NCBI GenBank assembly: GCA_034620365.1
Contig: JAQGEQ010000173.1
Location: 1 to 64,000 of the forward strand
Origin: Pegea sp. RAD2-039
Taxonomy: Eukaryota; Chordata; Thaliacea; Salpida; Salpidae
Direction: 5' to 3'
Length of the DNA stretch: 64,000 nt
The notes under the pieces are model-generated. The model did no database searches. It worked only from the letters and a program-made list of their open reading frames with translations, and was not told the origin of the DNA. The translations under genes were made by a program, and so were the position numbers. This document shows positions 11,862 through 20,502 of this stretch, piece after piece (the first letter of the stretch is position 1; every line of letters starts with the position of its first letter).

Positions 11862-12762
11862 ACTTCAACTTTCAAGAGAAAATAGATCGATTGTTTAAGC
11901 TGTTAGATGAAATGTCTGATGAAGATAAACTGATCGTATTCACTTCTACAAAATCGATGTTAGTTTCATCTTTTATCATAATGAGTTTTCCATTAATTAT
12001 GATGGAGATCAATATTAGGTAAATAATCAGTCAATATATCGTGCTTATTAAGTATTTTAAATTTCCCTAAAGTTTTGTTGGCCAAGAAGTTCGACTTGTA
12101 ATATTTTATTATCTTTGTCTTGTCCACATGTATTTCAAATCAATTTAATTGGACAAATTAGAAATTCAGACGAGCTGTCATTTTTAATAGAATAATTCTA
12201 TTTTCATTTCTATTTTTTAATAAACCTGTTACTTTGAATGATGGTTAGTTGTGATTTTGGTGAAATCTAAATATACTTTTTTCAGGTGTGATGCATTAAT
12301 TCATCAAATACGAGATCGAAATCATTCCAAATGCGCCATTTTACATGGAGGTTTAGATCAAGAAGATCGAATAGATTCGTTGAAAAGTTTTGAGCAAAGT
12401 AAACACTTTCAAAAAACTATAAAAAAATGAAATTTTTGAACTTTTATGTGCAGGTGAGGTTGCAGTTCTGATAGCAACTGATTTGGCATCTCGTGGTTTA
12501 GATGTCAAAGACATAACTCATGTTGTTAAATATGATTTTCCTCAACATTTGGAAGAGTATGTCCATAGAGTTGGTAGAACAGGTTTACTTTCGTTTCATT
12601 TCTACATTTTGTATCAAACTATGTAAGTAACATGTAGTTTTGAAACCTTCTATCTGTTTAGGGAGAGCTGGTCGTACTGGTAAATCAGTTTCATTTTTCA
12701 CCCGAAGAAACGCTCGAAACGCGCGAGGACTGATCAAGAAGGGGCTTGAGAGGGCTTACTAG
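11862..12762 (+). CDS. DDX43: C-terminal half of a DDX43-like DEAD-box RNA helicase (partial)
   Basis: Four phase-consistent exons: 11862-11958, 12286-12398, 12454-12592 and 12662-12762, ending in TAG. Introns are 327, 55 and 69 nt, all GT-AG. The product of about 149 residues is the second RecA-like helicase domain only: motif IV region KLIVFTSTK, motif [12 protein letters not shown] and motif VI HRVGRTGRAGRTG. The wording [11 protein letters not shown]...[12 protein letters not shown] is closest, from memory, to DDX43/DDX53-type helicases, which unwind RNA using ATP. The ATP-binding domain (GxGKT, DEAD, SAT) is missing, and upstream DNA is repeat. The frame ends shortly after the helicase core (GLERAY-stop), where DDX43 proteins continue. 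Read either as a truncated duplicate or as a gene whose 5' exons lie beyond a long repeat-filled gap. Without domain 1 it could not act as a helicase. Confidence 0.78.
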
Positions 12763-12939
12763 AGGGGCTTAAAGAGGATTTAAAAGAGGTTTTATTTGTT
12801 TATCAAAATTAGTCTGATGGTTGGTAGAATAGTTTTGTTGGTTGATTTGTTAATTGGTTTTCTAGATGCTTGTGAATGATTAAAACCAACTTTTAATCGA
12901 TAAATTTTGATCTCTTTCATTCTAAACCAAAAAACTCAC
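12763..12939. other. Spacer downstream of helicase fragment
   Basis: Starts with a short purine-rich internal repeat (variants of agaggggctt and agaggattt) immediately after the TAG, then AT-rich DNA up to the minus-strand dynamin exon. No further helicase sequence is visible. Confidence 0.4.
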
Positions 12940-13185
12940 CTTTAAATTCCCAGTAAGTCAACCAAGTTAAATTAAAAACTTCAGAACTAAATATCTTCAA
13001 ATGGATTGCTTCAGCTGTCATTCCTTTATTAGTTCCACTCAAGCGTTCTGTTTCGTGTTCTATCTCTTCTGTGACTTCAAAAAAGTCACAAAAGATCTTT
13101 TCACGTGTGTGGAGGAACTTTGCGTAATCTTTAACTACATCTTCTTCGGAACTATCGCCGCTATCAGGTAAAGATATGTTTTCAT
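12940..13185 (-). pseudogene. DNM1L: Dynamin-related protein 1 (DNM1L/DRP1) GTPase-domain exon, frameshifted
   Basis: Minus-strand open segment of 82 codons between an acceptor (aacag) and a donor (gtgagt). It contains YAKFLHTREKIFCDFFEV, EIEHETERLSGTNKG and IHLKIFSSEVFNLT, which match the part of the DRP1 GTPase domain just before the G3 motif. DRP1 is the mitochondrial and peroxisomal fission GTPase. Directly after NLT the expected LVDLPG is replaced by a different frame. Two one-base losses, at about 12963 and 12951, remove the DxxG nucleotide-binding motif. No P-loop exon upstream and no G4 exon downstream were found. It keeps splice-site-like ends, so it looks like a captured or duplicated genomic exon rather than a processed copy. 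Not expected to be functional. Confidence 0.8.
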
Positions 13186-13755
13186 CTGTTGGACGAATTG
13201 TTGTAAATTAAAAGTCGAAGATGATTTATAAAAAAAGCAAATGGAGTTTTCATTTAAGTTTTATGAAATGGTTCATATATATATAGTGTTATATAAATGT
13301 ATATTGACGTTAGTTAGTTACTGTAAAATGTTTAATCATTAAATAAGTATGTTTGCATAAGGTTGTTGACTTGTATTAAAAATAAAATAGGTAAACAAAG
13401 TATTAGTACGTAATTATCAATCAGAATTTCAACCGCAAGATAGCGCCAAATATTTTAAAGTTGTATAATTGACGATTTATCTAAAGCATTATCACTTTAT
13501 TTTTTTAACACATCCTTAGATAATTTAATAGTACTAAAAAACTAATTACAATAGTATCACTTCCACAATAATTTCTGTACAACTCTTAAGCATTAACAAT
13601 TTTAACGCATTTTCAATCTAAAACATGAACAACAACAGTAACTAAATATTTGTTGATATAATCTAATTTAATCTTTTTACAAAATAGTTTTTATCGAATT
13701 ATTTATGAAATTTAAAAATTTTTAACTTTAAAGCAGATGACGTCATAGAATTGAA
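13186..13755. other. Spacer between dynamin and RPB9 fragments
   Basis: AT-rich DNA with no recognised exon on either strand. The first strong TGACGTCA palindrome of the window lies at 13738-13745. Confidence 0.4.
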
Positions 13756-14087
13756 TCATAATTGAGTCCAACGATGACCACAAGAGGAGTTTGTACCAAC
13801 AAAGTACAACTTCATCTCTACCTCGTCTCTAGTTGATTGAGACTGTAAAATCACTGCTTCTTTTTAGTGGCACCTAGTGGCAAAAATGAGCGCTGAAGAG
13901 CTTAGAGAGCTGATGACTTACTTGGGGCAAGCAACATAATTTTACATCCTTTGTTCTAGGCAAGGTTGGATTCTGCGCTACATTTGATGATGGCAATGAT
14001 TTGAGACAATTCATCAACCTCATGTACAATTTTGTTGACATAAATACAAGGATTATCTGCCTTGATTTGAAAAGCACAATTGTGACA
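13756..14087 (-). pseudogene. POLR2I: RNA polymerase subunit RPB9 (POLR2I) pseudogene
   Basis: Minus-strand pieces follow RPB9 from the second half of its first zinc ribbon to the natural C-terminus. The first piece holds [18 protein letters not shown] and [11 protein letters not shown]. In a shifted frame [13 protein letters not shown] follows, then in another frame CPK|CH. After a stop comes KEAVILQSQSTRDE, and then KLYFVGTNSSCGHRWTQL with a terminal TGA. RPB9 is a small zinc-ribbon subunit of RNA polymerase II. The sequence starts at an acceptor (tttttag) and retains a 48-nt GT-AG intron at 13874-13921, so it is a genomic copy, not a retrocopy. Defects: the N-terminal CxxC exon is absent, there are two frameshifts and an in-frame TAA before KEAV, and one zinc cysteine of the second ribbon is lost (VGTNSSC). 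The ORF at 13874-14119 reads only part of it. Confidence 0.87.
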
Positions 14088-16279
14088 CTAAAAAGAAATA
14101 ATTCATAAAATATGTTCATTGTAACTATTTATTTAATTTATGCTATACCAAATCCCACTAAGATTTAAGAATAACATCAAAAGCAGTGTAATTTTCCGAG
14201 ATTTTCTAAATATTTGCTGATTTTACTGAATAAGTTAGTCGTTTCTTGATTATTATTTCACTTTTCATAATTACAAAAGCAAACTTTTGATTTTGGGCGT
14301 TCCCATTCTAACAAAATTTTTCACCTTTTGTCTTCGAGTTAGGATGTTAAGTTTACCACTGATAGTTGCTAAATATCTAGTTTAATTGTTAAAAGTTCAT
14401 ATTTATCTAGCTTTATATCTTTATAAATTGTAAAAGTGAGTTTGAAGAAGCTAAATGCAAGCAAACATTTATTTATTGTATATACTTACGTTCAGAAGTT
14501 TTGTTTATGGTTATTTAGATTGTTTTCTTATATATTGTTTTTTTTTTTGCTTTTTTGTATTTAAGTACTTTTTGACGTTCATTAATTTAAAAAAGACAGA
14601 ATTATTTCATGATCTTATAAGTACCAAAATACTTCAGTGGTAGTTTTGTGTAAAAATACTTTTAGGATTTTTTTTTTGTTTATTTATATTGTGTATATAG
14701 AAGGAAAAAATGTTTTGCAGTCGTAATGTCAGCTTTTTGATTCGTTTTAAAATTTCGTCCAGCTACCATTACTTAGAATGGTTTTTTCAAATTCATTTTC
14801 AAAATAATAATTCATTTCATTTTCATAACTTTTTTGCGTACAAAATCATTTCTGCTTCAAAATTTAATTTAAATTTCAAGGTATTACTAGGTTTGATCAA
14901 CATTTTAAATTCAAAAACTTACATGTAAGATTTTTCTAGATCCGTTACTTAAGCTAAAAGCGCAAAGTTAAGTTTTCTGATTGCAAAAGTGTTTATGTTA
15001 TCTCCTTGTGGTTTAAAGACAAGATAAAAAATTTATGTTTCTTTTTCAGTTGTTAGATAAATCTGTAGCCTGCTACAGGATTAGCTTAATAATAGAACAT
15101 TTTGTTTTAAGTATATAGGATCTATAGTTTAAGCAATAGTACAGTGCTAGGTTTTCTGAATGTAAGGTTATGTATCTTTTTGATTATAACAGACTAAATA
15201 ACTTTTTGAATATTTAATGCTGTTGAATAAGAGTGTAGTTAGCTAAACTTGGCTGCTACTGCTTTTACTTGTTATGTTTTAAATATTGTTCTTGTTTTAC
15301 TATTTAAAGCACCAGAAAATTTAAGTTTTTTTTTAGTATCTTTCTAAAAGAATACATTTTTAGCTTAAAAGTAATTTTTTGTGCATATTAAAAATATTGT
15401 TTAAACGTGCTTAAATGATCTTAACAATTGTTTTGCGCGTGACTGAGGCACGATCGCTTCATGTTTATGAGGCTGGTTGTAGAGGGTGTTTTTTCTCGCT
15501 TCTACTTTCGATGTAAGACGTCATGATTTCTTTGTTTATTCAGACAAACACCTACATACTTTGAAACAAACACACGAAGCAGCCACATGTTTCATCAAGA
15601 TTCAAACTATTCAGACACTAATAAAGTGATAGAAATTTTTATCATTTTAGATATCAATTTTGCTGTACTGGTTTAAATATAGTGGATTAAAGAATTTCAT
15701 TTTTTGCTAAAATGTTGATAGTAATATACTGTTGATTTTTTATTTGTAATTTGAAGTTAACTTGCTATGCTTATAGTTTTAAATTAATTTTACATTTATA
15801 GAGATTTTATTAAAGCTTTAGCAAATATTAGAGTAGGATTTATAATTAGTTTTATAATTCAAACACTTGGTTTTCATCTATATATTAATAATTATATAAA
15901 TCATTACATTTTGTGATTTTCAGAAACTTGTGTTTTTTTACTTATTTTATGATAAACTTTTCTTACAAATATATTTAACCCATTTTTATTTTATTTTTAC
16001 AACAAATTTCTGCAAAATGCGTTTTATCAAAGTTGAGTGAAAATATTTATAATAGAAATTAGGTGCTAACTTCAGTTTTCAGGCTTTTATAAGTTGAGCA
16101 GTTATAAACTTTCAGTCTAAGTTAGCCAGCTTATGTAAAAGGAAATCAACTTATTGGTTGATATGACATTTTTGATTCTCAAAAATTCTGTTTTTATTCA
16201 CTATTTTTATATTTTAATTTGATAAAAAAATTTTCATACAAAGAAAATGAAAATATAAAATCTGATTTTTTTTTTCTAG
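14088..16279. other. Gene-free stretch upstream of CUL3 exons
   Basis: Mostly AT-rich without recognised coding sequence. Frames at 14455-14643 and 14710-14928 are low-complexity and rejected. The segment 15430-15530 has clearly higher G+C (gcgcgtgactgaggcacgat and following) and ends near a plausible splice donor, gtaaga, at 15513. It is a candidate 5' UTR exon or promoter for the CUL3 copy, but I could not read the expected short CUL3 N-terminus from it. Confidence 0.4.
15430..15530 (+). promoter_or_regulatory. GC-elevated segment, possible CUL3 promoter or 5' UTR exon
   Basis: Local G+C is well above its AT-rich surroundings and several CpGs are present, 0.75 kb before the first visible CUL3 exon and on the expected side. 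A donor-like gtaaga lies at 15513. There is no coding match, so this is inference from composition and position only. Confidence 0.25.
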
Positions 16280-18399
16280 ATGACAGTGGATGACCGATAC
16301 TTCTTGAACAACTGGGATCTGCTCAAAAAAGCAGTCCAACAAATTCAAAACAAAAACGAGGGTAGTCTTAGATTTGAAGAAATTTTTAGGAATGCGTACA
16401 TGATGGTTATTCATGAGCATGGCGAGAAGTTGTACAATGGATTGAGAGAGGTGGTCACTGACCATCTTCGTCTAAAGGTGATTGGTTGTTGGAATTTGGG
16501 TCGATCATTTTTATAGTTTATTTGGCAAAGCTCACATCAAAAGATGTTTCTTATAAATATTTTCTGAATAATTGGCCACCTATTAGGTCCTAACCTAGAC
16601 AGACACTAGCTGGACGTTGATGCCACTGTCCCAGCTGACAGTCATCGAACATCGGGTGTAATTGGGTGGTTCTGTTTGTCTAAAATGACTTTTAGAGATT
16701 TATTTAGTGAAAAAAACTCCTTTTAATTCAGGTTAGTGTTGATGTGATTGCTTCACTGAAGAACAACTTCCTGTCTACACTGAACGCTGCTTGGGAAGAC
16801 CATCTAACCTGCATGGTAAAGATCAGCTACACCATGACGCTTATGGTCAGTATCTTTACCTACATGTTGATCTTCTCACATCTTTTTCATAAAGGATCGA
16901 GTTTATGTGTCTCAAAATAACGTTGATAATGTTTATCATCTGGGATTAAAACTCTTTCGAGATGAAGTGATCCGCCACAAGGAGATAGGAAGTTATCTTG
17001 AAGAATTGCTTCTAGATCTCGTAGCTCGCGAACGAAAGGGGGAAGATGTTGACAGGTAGATGACTCTAGAGTGTTTAAAACATCTTTCTAAACATCTTCT
17101 ACTTTCAGAGGTTCTATCAGAAGCGCTTGCATGATGCTCACGACTTTATCGCTGAATAACCGAGACGTTTACGAGCAACAATTTGAGATCGCTTTTTTGC
17201 ATCAGTCGGCTGAATTTTATAGAGTAAAAAATCCTCCTTAAGGATCATAAACATTTCTAATTTAATTATCATTTGTAGTTGGAAAGCCAGAAATTGTTAG
17301 CTGAAAACAGCACCTCTGGCTACATCAATAAAGTTGAAGCTAGAATCGAAGAGGAAGTCGAAAGAGCGCGTTATTATCTTAATCCAATGAGCGAACCAGC
17401 TATAATATCTGGTACCTAGACACCCTCATCATCATCGACCAGCTTCAAATTTGTTTTTTTTTATTCAGTTCTTGAAAGCGAGCTGATCCAGAAGCACATG
17501 CGTACCATAGTTGAGATGGAAAACTCTGGAGCTGTTCACATGTTAAGGAATGATAAAAAAGAGGGTTTGTTGGATTTCTCCAACCACATAAGTTAAATAT
17601 AAAACTGGTGTTTGTTTACAGATCTTCTTCGTATGTACAAGTTGTTTGAAAGAGTTCCTGAAGGTCTTTTGACTTTGAAGGATTGTGTGAGTGTGTACCT
17701 TCGAGAGCAGGGCAAGGCTCTTGTTGAAGATTGTAGTCAAAAGTCTGCAGTGGATTACATTCAGGTACTTCTTTCTATTTATCATCTAACCTTTTAACTT
17801 TCAACCTTGTAGAGCTTGCTGAACCTCAAGGATCGTATGGATGACTTGTTGACTAAATCATTCAAAAATGATAATATCTTTAAGAAGATGATCGAGGGTG
17901 ACTTTGAATGGTTTGTTAATCTCAACCCGAAGTCACCAGAGTACCTCTCGTTGTTTATTGATGATAAACTGAATAAAGGAGATAAAATGGTTAGCTTAAA
18001 ACAACCCGGTGCCCTCATAATCATTCCGATCTTTCTAGTTATCTGAACAAGACGTTGAAAGCGTCCTGGAAAAGTCGATGTCGCTATTTCGCTTTCTGCA
18101 AGAAAAAGATGTTTTTGAGCGCTACTACAAACAGCATCTCAGTAGACGTCTTCTCATCAACAAAAGTATCTCAAATGACTCTGAGAAAAACATGATCGCC
18201 AAATTGAAGGTTTGTTTACTTTTTTTATCAACTACGTCATCAATCGCGAGACGTCATCGAATTTCAGACTGAATGTGGATGCCAGTTCACCAGCAAACTC
18301 GAAAGTATGTTCAATGAAATGAAATTCTCCATCACAACCAACGAGGACTTTAAGCGTCGCATCACCGACAACTCCGGATTAAAGGATTTTTCTTTGTAA
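16280..18399 (+). CDS. CUL3: Cullin-3 copy, C-terminally truncated
   Basis: Ten exons in one continuous frame: 16280-16477, 16732-16845, 16895-17055, 17109-17223, 17279-17411, 17469-17564, 17622-17764, 17813-17989, 18039-18209 and 18268-18399 (TAA). Nine introns are GT-AG; eight are only 48-58 nt. The 479-residue product aligns with CUL3 from the start of cullin repeat 1 ([16 protein letters not shown]) through [18 protein letters not shown] and [15 protein letters not shown]3 is the scaffold of BTB-adaptor ubiquitin ligases. The frame ends about 40 residues into the cullin-homology domain, so the RBX1-binding region and the NEDD8-acceptor lysine domain (about 290 residues) are missing. Exon 1 begins directly after an acceptor (ttctag), so the true start may lie upstream. 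The stop overlaps a donor-like gtaatt at 18396, but I see no later exon. If expressed it could bind BTB adaptors without recruiting E2, as a dominant-negative form; it may equally be a decaying duplicate. Confidence 0.88.
16571..16680. other. GC-richer insertion-like block in CUL3 intron 1
   Basis: The first CUL3 intron (16478-16731, 254 nt) is about five times longer than the other eight. The excess is a block of distinctly higher G+C holding an imperfect inverted repeat: AGCTGG at 16608-16613 facing CCAGCT at 16631-16636, with similar cagaca/gacag flanks. No coding match is recognised. It may be a small inserted element. Confidence 0.35.
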
Positions 18400-18403
18400 T
18401 TTA

Positions 18404-18409
18404 AATAAA
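18404..18409 (+). terminator. AATAAA hexamer five bases after the CUL3-copy stop
   Basis: A canonical polyadenylation hexamer immediately follows the TAA. It sits unusually close to the stop codon, and the sequence is so AT-rich that the hexamer is expected often by chance, so this is weak support for a real transcript end here. Confidence 0.3.
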
Positions 18410-20035
18410 TAGATGAAATAACATTTTTTTATAAAATCGACGCTGCAACAGAAGATTAAGATGTCGAATTATGAGTAGTGATTTATTGTTGAAGACAGTT
18501 AATGAAGTTGTTCTAGAGATCAATTAGAAAGTTACGGATGATTTTATCAGAGTTTATAATCAATGACAATATTTTTGTAAACAAACTTCATAGAAATTAT
18601 AATTTATATCAATTAAATAAAAAGCTTAATAAATGCTACTTTATATTTAAAAAGAATATGCTGGTTTGAAAACGGTAAACAACTTTCAATTTTAACTAGT
18701 TTGAAAAACTACTCGACTGTAAACGCAAGACAAATTAAACTTATGTAAGAAAGTTTCATCCAGTTTCTATTCAACCTGATTACTACTATTTAAATAACTA
18801 AATAAAAAAAATATTGGAAAACGAAAAAAAAAGACAATTCGTTGTAAATTCTTTAATTTTAGAAACTAATAACTTTTCGCTTGATCCATTTACAATTAAT
18901 TTAGTCTAATTGAAAGCTTATTAGATTAAGAGATATAAAATCTTTTTTGAGATCTATTTCGATCTTTACCTTATTTTTTGTGATGATCCAAAGTGTTTAT
19001 TCTATAAAAGTCGTAAATAATCTTAAATCGAATTAAAAAATAAAGCATGAGGTCATTGAAACACATTTAGACGTTTTCATTAACTTGCTAACAAATAAGT
19101 TTTTGTTTTCAACTAACTTTCTAATATTATACAAATGTACAAATGATTGCCAAATTAATGACGTCATAATTGCTGATAGTAAAAACACGTAGTCACGGTT
19201 CAGTAATTTTAATTTGTAAATAAAACAAAACAAAACTAAAAATTAAAATGAATTTAATGATCATGAACTCTACAGATAAAAAAGCATCAAATTAAAAGAA
19301 AGAAATGAAGAATCTTTAATCAGAAATATACATCTTATATTTAAAATAAACGTTTTTAGTAACAACATCTAATTAAATAGTTAAATAACTATGCCAATAA
19401 ATAATAAATCATAATCACAATATACACAAAGTACTATAAAATTTATACAGAGAAAGTTGTTAATCTATTTATGAATAAAAGAAAGTTGGTTTGGAAAAAG
19501 AGATAGACACAAGAAATTTAATCGAGCGTACCTTAATCAGTGAAGATAGAAAAGAGACAGAAGAGTTGAGACTTTTAATGAGTTTATTTGATTCTAAACT
19601 GTTTTGTTTGTATGTAAATTAGTTCTACAAAAACTCAGTAAAAACTCAATTTTATAAATTGGCGATCTCAAAACATCTGAACCAAATATTAAAATTAAAC
19701 AGAATAATTGCATAATTTCCATTTCATTTAAAGTATTAATCGATAAGTTATTTAGTATCTAATTAATTTGATTAAGATTTTTTCATAATTCTCTACTACT
19801 AGTAGTGTTTATGTATTACACAAATAGTTTTCACGACAATCAGCATGGACATATTGGTTAATTAACATTTGTTGATTAGAATTAACTGATGATTAGGGTT
19901 GATAGTTAATATTTACTTCATTCATATGAGTTTTTGTAGACTGAGTTTAAAAAGGAATTATTTCAAATGTGAGTTGATCAATGAAGATGAAGTGATTTCC
20001 TTCACTTCATTCACAAATTCTCGTCTTCACAAGAC
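18410..20035. other. Gene-free AT-rich stretch
   Basis: No exon is recognised on either strand. In particular no continuation of CUL3 (cullin-homology C-terminus, winged-helix NEDD8 site) was found. A TGACGTCA lies at 19159-19166. The minus-strand frame 19033-19233 is unremarkable. Confidence 0.5.
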
Positions 20036-20502
20036 TTTGTGGGCTGGATTCTGAGCTGCCAATTCATAGACCAGTTTTCCAAACTGTGCAGTTTAGTTTA
20101 AAGTTTTGAAGAATTGCAACATAATAGCTTGATATCATCTGCATGCACAAACACACTGACATCATCGATTGCTACCAGTCTTCCGATGATGTCTTCAATG
20201 AAAATTAAAAAGAGAAGGAGGCCCAGAACAGAACCCTCAGGAACACCCCTAGTGATTTGACTAGAAGTAGATAAAGATCTTTCTACACGAGCTTCTTGGG
20301 TTCTAGCTGAAAAGTAATCTTCAATCCACTGTAAGATAAAGATATTGATTTTTAAGTTTTTCAATACAGTAACAAACTTAGTGTGTGAGACAGAATCAAA
20401 CGCTTTTGCAAAATCGAGGTATATGAGGTAACAGGGAGTATTACTTTCGTAATGGGCTGTAAGCTCAAAAGTAAGAATTTTAAGATTAGTTTCGCTTGTC
20501 AT
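20036..20502 (-). mobile_element. Non-LTR retrotransposon reverse transcriptase fragment, copy 1
   Basis: Minus-strand frame of 134 residues from the middle of a LINE-type (Jockey/CR1-like by wording) reverse transcriptase. It shows catalytic block A DFAKAFDSVSH, block B GVPEGSVLGLLLF and block C with HADDIKL where F/YADD is usual. After the stop at 20098 the same frame continues with recognisable but interrupted sequence to about 20036. No endonuclease, 5' region or poly-A tail is adjacent, so the copy is truncated at both ends and should be inactive. The related copy at 30424-30950 lies in the same orientation. Confidence 0.87.

Noticed and set aside
13874-14119. Minus-strand 81-codon ORF
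   Set aside because: Out-of-frame for most of its length; it overlaps the RPB9 pseudogene and reads the right frame only for the [13 protein letters not shown] part.
14455-14928. Two small plus-strand frames
   Set aside because: F/I/Y-rich, no similarity, no start context; probably chance.
18400-20035. Search for the missing CUL3 C-terminal exons
   Set aside because: No sequence resembling the cullin-homology C-terminus or NEDD8 site on either strand.
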